From: Ceratotherium simum simum
Taxonomy: Eukaryota > Chordata > Mammalia > Perissodactyla > Rhinocerotidae
Assembly: GCF_000283155.1 (NCBI RefSeq)
Contig: NW_004454290.1
Location: 62,001-126,000 of the forward strand
DNA length: 64,000 nt
Reading direction: 5' to 3'
Position 1 is the stretch's first letter. Every line of letters begins with the position of its first letter. A program made the position numbers and the translations under genes. Positions 38,531 to 50,536 of this stretch are shown piece by piece. The notes under the pieces were generated by a model. It was not told the DNA's origin, ran no database searches, and saw only the letters and a program-made list of their open reading frames with translations.

Positions 38531-38610
38531 TAGTTGTTTTCTGAGAGTAAATCAGATTCCACTTTGATATCTAAAGTAATGAAACATTTGGAAGAGGAAG
38601 TAGAGGCTTA

Positions 38611-38825
38611 TACAGTCATGCTTCACTTAATGCTAGGGATACCTTCTGAGAAATGCGTTATTAGGCAATTTTGTCATTGTGTGAACATCATAGAGTGTAC
38701 TTATATAAACCTAGATACTACAGCATACTGTACATTTATGCTATATGGTACTAATCTTATAGGACAACTGGTTGTATATGTGGTCCATTGTTGACCAAAA
38801 CACCATTATGCAATGCATGACTATA
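38611..38825. mobile_element. Non-autonomous DNA transposon (MITE) with terminal inverted repeats
   Basis: Starts TACAGTCATGC and ends GCATGACTATA, so the ends match as inverted repeats over about 11 bases with one mismatch and more loosely beyond. TA at each end fits mariner/pogo insertion. I recognise the internal TTCTGAGAAATGCG type sequence as a common mammalian repeat but do not name the family. The centre looks shortened. Confidence 0.7.
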
Positions 38826-39779
38826 TATCTGTTACAAAGCTGGGGGAATGAGTGTCAGGAAGGTTATTCTTGACTTTCAGAATTGAAAGGACTATAGGAG
38901 GGCCCCAACCAATAGTCTTAGCTGAAGCAGCACTGATGAGTTTTTCTCAGGAAATCTGAATACCAAGGGCAAAAGCCCACATCTACCATGTGACAAGTGC
39001 TGGCATAACAGGCTCCCAGAAAAAAATGACTTTCCTTTTCTTCCATCATCCAAATATCTCAAAAATGCCTTTCATTAGTAAAACTCTCCTGGCAAGGAAT
39101 CTGGTAAACAGACTTCAGGATTTTCAGGATTTCTATCTCTACACTAGAGTACAGTAGAGAGAAGACTTTAGAAGTTTAAGTAAGATATTAAGAATCAACA
39201 AAATATAGCCAGTTTTCTCTTTTGTATATTCGGCTTCCGTGCATACACTTTTGTTCATGTTTAAATTTCCAAACTAATATGATGCAAATATGCCTCATAC
39301 AAAGAGGTGCCCACATTCGTCTCCAAAAAAGGGAGACAGAGTGCCACCAGTTAACTGTTCTTTGATGGCCTTCTCTTTAAAGTTTGAATTATGAGGTTTA
39401 TCATTACAACACACTTTATATATTACAGTAGATTAAGAAAAGGGGAGATATGTTAACATATACAAATATATACATAATTAAGCAAGCAAGAAAATAAAAC
39501 ACAGCTGCTGCAATCGTCACTTCTGTAATTCATCACAAGATTGGCGTAGTTATTTATGATTTTTTTCCTCCACCTACTCAATATTATTTTGACTCAGCAT
39601 CTCAACTTTTTCAAAGGGTCTGAGCCATTAGTGACTTTGCCTAAATTAGGTTGTTTCAATTGTCTGTTAAGTTTTGCCTTTGTATATGAAGTAACAAAAG
39701 ACACCCTACCATCTCTCCTAGATTCCAGACATATTCTTCTAAGCTCTAGCAGTGTAGTAGCAACGCTATTTTTCCTTAA
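38826..39779. other. Intergenic, nothing recognised
   Basis: No gene or clear repeat. Confidence 0.4.
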
Positions 39780-40798
39780 AAATGGGATCCACAAGGGAAA
39801 CAGCAAGAGAGGAAGAAAAGAACAAAGGAACTACAAAACAGTCAGAAATAATGAAAAAATGGCAATGGTAAGTCCTTCTCTATCACTAATCACTTTAAAT
39901 GTCCATGGATTAAATTGTCCAAATGAAAGACATAGAGTGGCTGAATGAATAAAAAACAAGATTCAACAATGTCTTTCCTACAAGAGACTCACTCACCTTA
40001 CCTTTAAGGACACATGCAGGCTGAAAGTGAAGGAATAGAAAAGATATTCCATGCAAATGGTAAGCAAAAAAGAGAAGGGTGGCTATAATTATATCTGACA
40101 GAATAGACTTTAACTCAAAAACTGTCACAAGAGACAAAGAAGGTCATTATATAATGATAAAAGGGTTAATTCAACAGGAAGATATAACAAGTATAAATAT
40201 ATATATGCATCCAACATCAAAACATCTTAATATATAAAGAAAATATTGACAGATTTAATGAGAGAAATAGACAGCAATACAATAATAGTAGGAGACTTCA
40301 ATACCTCACTGTCTATAATGGATAGATCATTCAGACAGAAAATCAATAAGGAAACAGCAGAACTGAACAACAGTATAAAACAAATGGATCTAACAGAAAC
40401 ATGTAGAACTTTCCACCCAACAGCAGAAGAACATGCATTCTTTTCAAGTGCATATGGAACACTCTCCAGGATAGATCACTTTAGATCACAAAACAAGTCT
40501 TATAAAATTCAAGAAAATCAAAATCATTCCAAGTATCTTTTCTGACCACAATAGAATGAAACTAGAAATCAATAACAGTGAAAAATAAAAAAAGGAAAAA
40601 TTCACAATTATGTGGAAACTGAACAACACACTCTTGAACAACCATTTGGTCAAAGAGGAAAGTAAAAGAAAATTTAAAAAATACTTAAAGACAGACAAAA
40701 ATAAAAACACAACACACTAAAATTTATAAGATGTAACAAAAGCAGAACTAAGAGGAAATTTTATAGCAATAAATCACTACATTAAAAAAAGAGATCTA

Positions 40799-41060
40799 GG
40801 GGCCCGCCCCGAGGCATAGCAGTTAAGTGCGTGTGCTCCGCTGCTGGCAGCCCAGGTTCGGATCCCAGCTGCACACCGATGCACCGCTTGTCAGGCCAGG
40901 CTGTGGCGGCATCCCACATAAAGTGGAGGAAGATAGGCATGGGTGATAGCCCAGGGCCAGTCTGTCTTCCTTAGCAAAAAGAGGAGGATTGGCATGGATG
41001 TTACCTCAGGGTTGATCTTCCTCACAAAAAAAAAATAAATAAAACATTTTAAAAAATTTT
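40799..41060 (+). mobile_element. ERE SINE (long type) inside L1
   Basis: Head GGGGCCCGCCCCGAGGCATA, B-box-like GGTTCGGATCC near 40854, body, A-rich tail. The flanking L1 resumes with AGATCTC, and an AAAAAAAGAGATCT-like repeat on both sides suggests a target-site duplication. Confidence 0.9.
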
Positions 41061-43340
41061 AAAAAAAAGATCTCAAATAGACAAGCTGACATTATATCTT
41101 AAGGAACTAAAATAAGAACAAACTAAGCCCAAACTTAGCAGACAGAGTGAAATAATGAAGATTAGAGAAGAAATAAATCAAATAGAGACTAGAAAAACAA
41201 TATAAAAGTTCAAAAAACTAAGAGCTGTTTTTTTGAAATAAATAAACAAAATTGATGAAGGCTTAGCTAGCCTAAGTAAGAAACAAAGAGAGACCACTCA
41301 AAATAAAAAGTGAAAGAGGACACATTGCAACGTATGCCTCAGAATTAAAAGAGATCATAAAGGACTATTATGAACAATGGTACACCTTCAAATCAGATAA
41401 TCTAGACAAAATGAATAGAAAAATATCATCTACCAAAACTGAATCAAGAAGAAATAGAAAGCTTGAATAGACCGATAAGAAATAAGGAGATTGATTGGTA
41501 ATAAAAATCTCCTAACAAAGAAAAGCCCAGGACCAGATGGCTTCACGGGTGAATTCTACCAAACGTGCAAAGAAGAAATAACATCGATCCTTCTTAAAGC
41601 ATTCCAAAAATGTAAAAGAAGAGGGAACTCTTTCAAACTTATATTATAAGATTATTATTACCTGGATACTGGAGCCAGACAAAGGCACAATAGAAAAACT
41701 ACAGGCCAACATCCTCGAAGAACGTAGATGCAAAAACCCTCAACAAAATAATAGGAAACCAAATACAACAGCTCATTAAAATTATTACACATTATCATCA
41801 AATGAGACTTATACTTGAAAGGCAAGGATGGTTCAACATGCAAATCAATAAACATTGATTTGTGCAAACGTTGTTTGCACATTAACAAAATGAAAGAATA
41901 AAAACATATAACCAAATCAACAGATGCAGAAAAAGCATTTAACAAAGTTCAACATCCATTCATGATTAATATTCTCAACAATTGGGTATAGAAGGAACCT
42001 ACCTTAACACAATAAAGGCTATATGTGAAAAGTCCACTTCTAAATCATAAACAATGGGTAAAAATTGAAAGCTTTGTCTCTAGGATCTGGCACAGAAAAG
42101 GGTGCCCATTCTCTTCACTTCTATTCATTGTGGTACTTAGAGTCCTAGCCAGAGCAATTAGACAAGGAAAATAAATAAAAGGCTTTCAAATGGGAAAGGA
42201 AGATGTAAAGTTATTTCTTTTTGCAGATGACATGATCACATATGTAGAAAACTCTAACAATTCAACCAAAAATACTATTAGAACTAATAAACAAATTTAG
42301 TCAAGTTGCAAGATACAAAATCACTATATAAAAAGTAATCATTTCGATATACAAGCAATGAACTATCCAAAAAGGAAATTAAGGAAATGATCTAATTCAC
42401 AATAGCATCAGAAAGAATAAAATACTTAGTAATAAACTTAACCAAAGAGGTGAAAGACTTGTACACTGAAAATTATAAAATATTGAGAAGGAAGAAAATT
42501 AAAGAAGAAATAGGTAAATGGAAAGACACTCAGTGTTCATGGACTGGAAGAATTAACATTGTTAAAATGTTCATATTACCCAAAGTTATCTACAGATTTA
42601 ATGCAATCCCTGTCAAAATCCCATAGGCGTTCTTTACAGTAATATAAAAAACAATTGTAAAATTCATATGGAGCCACAAAGGACCGTGAATAGCCAAAAC
42701 AATCTCAAACAAGAAGAACAAGCTGGAGGAATCACATTTCCTGATTTCAAAATGTATTATAAAGCTACAGTAATTAAAACAATATGGCACTGGCAATAAA
42801 CAAGTGCAGAGACCAATGAAATAGAAAAGAGAACCCAGAAATAAATCCACATATCTATGGTCAACTGATCTTCGACAAGGGTGATATGAACACACAATAG
42901 AGAAAGTATAGTGTCTTTGATAAATGGTTTGGAAAAACTGGATACCCACATGAAGATGAAATTGGACCCTTGTCTTACAATATATACAAAAATCAACACA
43001 AAATGGATCAAAGACTTAACCTCAAGACTGGAACCCATAAAACTACTACAAGGAAACATAGGGAAAAAGCTTCATGACATCAGTCTGGGCAATGGTTTTT
43101 TGGATATTGTTCCAAAAGTATAGGCAACAAAAGCAAAAATAGACAAATGGGATTGCATCAAACTAGAAAGCATCTGTATAGTAAAACAAACAATCAACAG
43201 AGTGAAAAGGCAACCTATAGAATGGGAGAAAATATTTGCAAACCATATATGTGATAAGGGGTTAATATTCAAAATATATAAGGAACTCAAACAACTCACT
43301 AGAAAAAAACCCAAATGACTGAATTGAAAAATGGGCAAAG

Positions 43341-43545
43341 AGAGTACGGCCTGGTGGCGTAGTGGTTAAATTCGTGTGCTCTGCTTAGGTGGCCCAGACT
43401 TCACGGATTCGGATCCTGGGCACGGACCCATACACTGCTCATCAAGCCATGCTGTGGCAGCGTTCCACATACAAAATATGGGAATATTGGCATGGATGTT
43501 AGCTCAGGGACAATCTTCCTCACTAAACAAAAAAAAAAAAAAAGG
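43341..43545 (+). mobile_element. ERE SINE inside L1
   Basis: Degraded head (GGCCTGGTGGCGTAGTGG), TTCGGATCC box, TTAGCTCAGGGACAATCTTC, then poly(A). Exact 12-base duplication AAATGGGCAAAG at 43329-43340 and 43546-43557 marks the insertion. Confidence 0.92.
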
Positions 43546-44549
43546 AAATGGGCAAAGGATTTGAATAGACATTTTCAGAATAAGACTTATCAATGACCAA
43601 CAGGTACATGAAGTACTCAACAACACTAATCATCAGGGAAATAAAATTAAAACCATCACTATTTCATATATGTTAGAATAACTATTATCAAAAAGATACT
43701 AAGTGTCAGCCAGGATATGGAGAAAAGGAAACCCTGGTACATTGTTGGTGGGAATGTAAATTGATGCAGCCATTATGAAAAATAATATGGGGGCTCCTTT
43801 AAAAATTAGGACTAGAACTACCATCTGATCCAGCAATCCCACCTCTGGGTATATGTTCAAAGCAAATGAAATCAGTATCTCAAAGAGATATCTGCACTAT
43901 CATGTTCATTGCAGCATTATTCACACTATCCAAAACATAGAAACAATCTAAGTGATATTGGCAGACAAATAGATGTAGAAATGGGATCTATATCTATACC
44001 TATCTATAAAGGAATATTATTCATCCATCAGAAAGAAGGAAATCCTGTCATTTGTAACAATATGGATGAATCTGGAGGACATTATGCTAAGTGAAATAAG
44101 CCATACACAGAACGACAAATACTGTATAATCTCAATTATATGTGGAATCTAAAAAAGTAGAAAAAAAGTCATAAAAGCAGAGAGTAGAATGGTGGTTGCC
44201 AGGGGAGCAGAAATGCATAGATGTTGTTCAAAGGGTACAAAAGCTGGTTATGAAGGATGAATAAATTCAGGGGATCTAATGTACAGCATGTTGGCTAGTT
44301 AATAACACTGTATTGTACATTTGAAATTTGCTAAGAGAGTTGATCTTAAGTGTTCTCACCATACACACAAGCAAATTGTAACTGTGTGATGTGATAGATA
44401 TGTTAATTAGATTTATTGTGATAATCATTTCACAATGTATATTTATATCAAAACATCATGTTCTATATATACTTTAAATGCATACAATTTTTATTTGCCG
44501 AGTTGGAAAAAATTTATAAAAATAAAAAATTAAAATTTTTTAAAAAGCC

Positions 44550-45695
44550 AAAAAAAAACTTCTATTGGCTCTGCGATCAAGAAAGTCAATATATTTAGAT
44601 GGGAAACAAATAATGTGTAACCTCTGGAAGTAAAAATATAAAAACTAAAATAAGTGTACTTTTCAAAAGTCTACATGTCATTGAAATATTTACCTGTGTT
44701 CCTCATTCTAAATGATACTCATGAAAATGATCAATCTGTCTATAAGTTACAGATCTGTAAGATAAGTTTAAATTCTTATATTGAGCAAAATACTTTTAGA
44801 AAAATAGAATCTATTCTTTGGCAATCATGACAAAAATAAAATCAATTACCCTAGCTAGTGTAATAAGCCCCTGTCTGCCTGTAGATTACTTGTATGAGAG
44901 AACAAAGTAGACTGAAGTGGCCAAGGGCAAGTGTCAATTTCCATTTTTGTGTTTCCTGAAAGAAGCCACACTCCTTTGGGAAATAACACATGTAAACTAC
45001 AAAACTCAAACTTATGTGAGTCAGTCGTTAAGGGTAATAACAGAAGGGATCATTTCCATCTCACCTCACATTGGTTCCCAGACTTAGATATTCTTGTTAT
45101 TGAAGAATGGACACAATACATTGTTTGCTAGTTAAGAGTATATACTGCCTTGTGTAGACATATGGGCTCCATCAGGTATTGTCACACAGTTAGTGCCATA
45201 ACTGAGCCTTCGGTAAGCCATTTCATTGTTCTATGAGGACATCTCCTTCTGAGTGATGAGGAGCATACATGAACCCAGGTTTCCCAGTATTATTTACTAA
45301 ATAATCATAGTTTTCTTACTGACTTGTAAGGTCACTTCTACTAAAACCAAGTTCCCAAATCTACATAGATCAGTTTCTAAGCTCTCTTTTCTGCACCTTT
45401 GTGCTATTTATCTCTTCCTATTTCAGGAGTATGCTCTTCTTTTTACTAAGGCATCTTACAAGTTGGAAAAGTAAGCCGCTGTATTACTTGTCCTTTTCAA
45501 AATTGTCTTATTCTTCCACGTAAACTTTAGAAATTTGATTGTAATGTTGCCTTCCCAATTCATGCTAGAATTTGGATTGGAGTTATATTGTGTTTGGATT
45601 AGGTTGGATGAAACTGACAACTTTATCTTTAATCATTCTAGTGAAAAAATATTTGTAAGATCACAAGTAATTTAATGATAGAGCTTAAACAGATT
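44550..45695. other. Intergenic, nothing recognised
   Basis: No gene or clear repeat. Confidence 0.4.
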
Positions 45696-45699
45696 TAAG

Positions 45700-45836
45700 G
45701 TACTTGTTCAACATTTAGGTTTTTGTAGAACATCCCAATATTCTGAATTAGAATTTCTATGGACAAGAACATGAGAAGATGAATTTGTAATTAAGCCCTC
45801 TTGTGACTCTTATAAACATTAAAGTTGAGAATCACT
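45700..45836 (-). repeat. MER5-like (hAT-Charlie) fragment
   Basis: Minus orientation: the complement of 45814-45834 reads CAGTGATTCTCAACTTTAATG, a typical MER5-like end, followed by the GAATTAGAATTTCT-type centre. Confidence 0.6.
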
Positions 45837-45839
45837 GGG

Positions 45840-48800
45840 TAAATACACCAGTTTTCTGACTTAAAATTCAATGAAAAATTTCCACTTGGTATCTGCATTA
45901 TCATATTAATTGTGGTGATTTCTCCTTCAGAATCCATCACACATGGACTCAAAGTCCAATGTAGACATGGGCTAATTATTCTAACAGCCCTATTTCCCCG
46001 GGTTACACAACTATGGCTACCTTTGAGAAACTGGTGACATTATTTTTTCAAAATAAACTTGACGTCTAATTAACCCAACACAATGTCTCTAGGGGAGTAG
46101 AGCCAACCTCAGGAGTCCAACAATCATGGTACATGCTTCTAATAACCACATCCCATGTTGGTCACCAGAACTTCTAAAGATAATGACTTTGGTGGGAGAA
46201 GCTGAGAGTGCTGATGGATAGGGAGGCTACCACTATTCATGCAGATGAAAGCTTCTATCTCAAGGCAGATTCACAGTCTTCTACTGTTATTTCTTATGTT
46301 CTGATGTTTGGCTTGGAACCTACCTGTCGAGGGATACTGAATGACTGCTTCTGTCTGAAGTGAAATGAGGAGAGCAATGTAGGTACTTACTGAGCAGAGG
46401 GATATTGATGTAGCCTGGGGCTTTGTGGGGTTTGGACCTAAGTGATGGGCAGTGCTTGAGAATACCTCCCCCTCAACCTCCTACAGAGGTCAGTCAATAC
46501 ACTTCCAGCAAATGGCAGGGTTAAGAAGGAGAATCAGGGGCCACTTTTAACTCAAAGTACTAAGAGTGATTGGACAAAGTCCATATAGTTCTCTGAGTTT
46601 TTTTAATGATCAGACTGTGTCATTTTTGGTCCCAGCTAATTTTCTTTTTTTCAGACTGGTTGACTGATGGAATAAATGAAACAGATACTTACTAAATCTT
46701 TACTTCCCTCTCTGCTGTGTACTAATGGATGCATGTTTTTAGCTAGAATTGAAATCTGATACTTAAAGTCCATAAGGCAAATTCAGGATTTTCATGTGTA
46801 TCTAAGAAAGTAAAAATTCTACTTCTTTACTCTCTGACGCTGTATATTAATTTCTATCAGTTAATTTCTTTAACATAACTATTTGAATATATCAAAAGCT
46901 TTGCATCTGAAAAAGTTGTAGATTTGCCCCCTATTTTAGGTACCCAGTACCCCCTATTTTAATAGGGTCAGTATTTAAATCCAGATTACAGAAAAGCCCT
47001 GTGGAACATCTAAGAGATTAGAAAAATAAGGTGCAGAAGTGTCATCTACAAGGATCATAACCTGAGTTCCATCCACAGGTTCTGGAATATCATAAGGGGA
47101 CTTTAGGGATGATTTAACTAGAGAATCTTGGACTCCCTGAGTTGACATGGCTCTTAGAGGTCAGTACTTAATTCTTATCCTAAGTCAAAATTCCTTCTGT
47201 AAGAAATTGTTCAAGGAACCTCTGCTTAAGTACTTTCCATGCATCCTAACAGTTTGTTACAGTTATCACGTACCCTATGTTTTTTAATTTTAAACTCAGT
47301 AGACTGAATATCCAAGTTAAGTATCTTGCCCAAATTTACACAAAGCTAGACCTAAAATATAGATGTTCTCACTCAAAATTGAGGGATCTTTTACCTTAAT
47401 TTTATAGCCTGTGTGTATTTGGCTGGAAGAGGTTTTTTTTATTTTTTTATTCTTTTACTTTTCTGTTCATGGTACTGATGTAACACACTGCAGTGGTCTC
47501 TGATGCTTTCTTGAGCAGACGTGGGCTGCCTTCTCAGATGAACTGTGCCACTGGGTCTCCACACACAATGCAAACGGTAAATATATCAATCACACAATTC
47601 CTTTAGACTGTGTAGTTATATTAATAGTAGGCAAAAAAAAATCCACTTAACTGAAATCAGCTGTCCTCATGGGTCTGAGTGACAATAATCCAAACAATTG
47701 TTTTTGAGTATTGGGTGGATACAGGCACTCATTCCAAATCAGAGAATTCCAGCTTCTGTGGTCTACTCTATACATCACTCTCAGTGGAGTGAGGGTATAG
47801 GGGGGAGTACACAGGGATTAGTTGAAAAGAGATCCAGAGAAATCTTGGGAAAGTGAAAAGACAAGGATAAGCAATGACTAGAAATTTAGATTTCCCTCAG
47901 TGTCTTGAAATAGATAGAAATTCATTTGTTCAGGTGGAGGTATTATGTAAGGAAACTGTCTCGTTGATTTGCCTTTCTTCTTTCTTGATATAGAAAACAT
48001 ATAACTAGTATACATGCATATATGTATATAATGGGAATATACGTGGTATATACATCATTTATATTTTTATTTAAGACAAATGTCTTTATAGTTACAGAAT
48101 GAAAACTTCCTATTTGTGTTAAAGAGCTTTAAAATCAGCATATGTGAGTATCCTAATATTGACCGCAAATCAATAAGGACCAGTTTCCAGTAAGTAAGAA
48201 AGAACAAAAATTATAATTTCCAAATTCTAGGGATTGATACTATAATTTTCAGAAATTTCTAATCATTTAACTCAAGAGTCTAGAAAGCTAAGATTTGCTA
48301 TTGACTAGAAAAATGCAAAAATAAAAATTTCTGGTAGTAGATGCAAATAATTCCTCAACACAAAGTAATGTAAAAGTATATAAATACATTGAAAAGTATA
48401 TAAACAAAGAAGGATACAACCAAGAAATGTTGATTATGTTGCATCCAGAGAATTACTTTCCTTACTTCTTAGGCTTAGACCATTGGGAAATACACCACTG
48501 AAAACATTATCTGATGTAGGCCTAAAAATGACTTTAGACATAATTCTTTCTAGCAGTTTGAAAACTGTGGTTAGTAGCAGAATATTAAAAAAAATTATTG
48601 ATGTGACAATATATAAAAGACAGCAAGCCTATGATTTATGTCAGGAGATTGGAATCTGCAAAACTGATCAGCTGTCCCATTCTCTCTCACTCTCTGTGAC
48701 AAGTTCTGAGCCATTTGTGTGCAACTATTTCAATAAGTTTCTCTAAGGAACCTAGAATGGGAATAGTGAAGTGTGTTGCAAAATGCCATAAAGTTAATGA

Positions 48801-49540
48801 GTCTTTTTCTACCAGCATAGTGACTCTTCTCTTCCTAAAAAAGGAAAAACTTTTCTTTAAACTAGTATTATCTTCTGTTCCAACTTTAGCTCAGTGCTCT
48901 AGTTTTGTAGAACCTCCAATAATGTTTCTAATTGATCTCTTGTTACTCAGTCTGTCAGAAATAACACCAAAGGGTTTTATTTTTCCTTCTTGCTTTGAGT
49001 ATTCACATAAGATTGTTGTAATGAATAATTGACATAAGGTATATAATATTCTTACCACACATAAGTCATAAATAAACACAAATCCCCTCACACTGTTGCT
49101 AAGAGATCTTCTAATTCTTCCTCTCCCTCCCCATTTTATGGATGGATAAACTGAGGTTCACATGTTTGTGTCTGAACACTACTCATTCTTTCATTCCATG
49201 TCCTGATCAAGTTCAGATAGCTGAAGTTAACCATATTTTTCACTTTTGGAGAGCTAGTTTCCTTGGGCTTGTACTGAGCAAGAAAAACACAGCAATCCAT
49301 AAGTAAGATACAAGGGAAACATATTAGATAATTCCTTAGTCCTTGGCTAGAGAGATAACAAGTTCTTTGTCTTAGAGAAAGCCTCCTCACTGGTTGTCAT
49401 TTATTCTGTTGCATATTTAGCCTTAATTTTTATTTTAGCAGACACTTTTGGGAAGGAATGAAGGAGTTCCACCAAGCACCTGGAAATGACTGTCACCTGC
49501 ACACTTTGTGCTGAGTTTCCCATACATTCTTACTCTCCTC
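45840..49540. other. Upstream flank of the OR10K1-like gene, nothing firm recognised
   Basis: Largely unique-looking sequence with no coding exon seen. An upstream non-coding exon and promoter of the OR gene would be expected here, but I cannot place them from sequence alone. An AT-rich stretch at 47995-48070 has a TATA-like composition of no clear meaning. Confidence 0.4.
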
Positions 49541-49559
49541 TCTGGATCCTGGTCTCTAT

Positions 49560-49583
49560 CCTGACCCTGACTCTCCTACATAG
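49560..49583 (+). promoter_or_regulatory. Predicted 3' splice site upstream of the OR10K1-like coding exon
   Basis: A pyrimidine-rich stretch (CTGACCCTGACTCTCCTACA) ends in TAG at 49581-49583, leaving an 11-base leader before the ATG at 49595. This is the same arrangement as upstream of the other ORs in the window and suggests a spliced 5' UTR. Confidence 0.5.
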
Positions 49584-49594
49584 AAGTGCTCTCC

Positions 49595-50500
49595 ATGGAG
49601 CCCGTCAATGAGACCTTGGTGAGAGAGTTTGTCTTCCTTGGATTCTCATCTCTGGCCAGGCTGCAGCTGCTGCTCTTTATGGTCTTTCTGCTTCTCTACC
49701 TGTTCACTCTGGGCACCAATGCCATCATCATTTCCACCATTGTCCTGGACAGAGCCCTCCATACCCCCATGTACTTCTTCCTTGCTGTCCTCTCCTGCTC
49801 TGAGACTTGCTACACCTTCGTCATTGTACCCAAGATGTTGGCTGATCTTCTAGCCCATAAGAAGACCATCTCCTTCCTGGGCTGTGCCATCCAGATGTTT
49901 TCTTTCCTCTTCCTCGGCTGTTCTCACTCCTTCCTGCTGGCAGCCATGGGTTATGATCGCTACATGGCCATCTGTAACCCTCTGCATTACACAGTGCTCA
50001 TGGGACATGGGGTATGTTGGGGACTAGTGGCTGCTGCCAGTGCCTGTGGCTTCACTGTCTCATTAGTCACTACCTCACTGGTATTTTACCTACCCTTCCA
50101 CTCCTCCAACGAGCTCCATCACTTCTTCTGTGACATTTCTCCTGTCCTCAAGTTAGCATCTCATCACTCTCGCCTCAGCCAGTTGGTCATATTTATGCTT
50201 GGCATGTTTGCCTTGGTTATCCCATTGTTACTTATCCTGGTCTCCTACATCTGCATCATCTCTGCCATTCTAAAAATTCCATCCTCTGTTGGAAGATACA
50301 AAACTTTCTCTACCTGTGCCTCCCATCTCATTGTGGTAACTGTTCATTATGGTTGTGCCTCTTTCATCTACTTAAGGCCCAAGTCCAATTACTCTTCAAG
50401 TCAAGACATCCTAATATCTGTGTCTTATACCATCCTCACTCCATTGTTCAATCCAATGATTTACAGTCTGAGAAATAAAGAATTCAAATCAGCCCTTTGA
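49595..50500 (+). CDS. OR10K1: Olfactory receptor family 10, OR10K1-like; C-terminal tail shortened by a premature TGA
   Basis: Odorant receptor frame of 301 codons from ATG at 49595; a GTG nine bases upstream is in frame but unlikely to be used. Landmarks: sequon N5-E-T, LDRALHTPMYFFL at 51-63, Cys97, GYDRY at 119-123, KTFSTCASHL at TM6 and NPMIYSLRNKEF at the end of TM7. The stretches VTTSLVFYLPFHSSN and LKIPSSVGRYKTF resemble OR10K1 as recalled. The frame stops at TGA 50498-50500, just after KEFKSAL. Reading past that stop in the same frame gives eleven more sense codons and then TAA at 50534-50536, making 313 codons, the normal family length. So one nonsense change, plausibly CGA to TGA at a CpG, removes only the last 12 residues. 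All seven transmembrane segments and NPxxY remain, so the receptor may still work. Confidence 0.88.
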   Translation: MEPVNETLVREFVFLGFSSLARLQLLLFMVFLLLYLFTLGTNAIIISTIVLDRALHTPMYFFLAVLSCSETCYTFVIVPKMLADLLAHKKTISFLGCAIQMFSFLFLGCSHSFLLAAMGYDRYMAICNPLHYTVLMGHGVCWGLVAAASACGFTVSLVTTSLVFYLPFHSSNELHHFFCDISPVLKLASHHSRLSQLVIFMLGMFALVIPLLLILVSYICIISAILKIPSSVGRYKTFSTCASHLIVVTVHYGCASFIYLRPKSNYSSSQDILISVSYTILTPLFNPMIYSLRNKEFKSAL

Positions 50501-50536
50501 AGACTAATGGGCCAGACTTCATATCCTGTTAATTAA

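Larger units (their letters stand above)
39780..44545 (+). mobile_element. Near-complete ORF2-to-3' end L1, degraded, split by two EREs
   Basis: Longest L1 in the window, from just upstream of ORF2 to the poly(A)-like end. Order seen: endonuclease domain (GDFNTSLS, about residue 20 of an open 99-codon piece at 40246-40545), the reverse-transcriptase region with a CCAGATGGCTTCAC motif near 41531, the ORF2 C-terminal region to about 44150, and a 3' UTR. Frameshifts and stops break ORF2 throughout, so it is inactive. EREs lie at 40799-41060 and 43341-43545. Confidence 0.9.

Noticed and set aside
40246..40545. 99-codon frame with GDFN motif as a nuclease gene
   Set aside because: It is the endonuclease-domain remnant of the L1 at 39780-44545, interrupted by stops on both sides.
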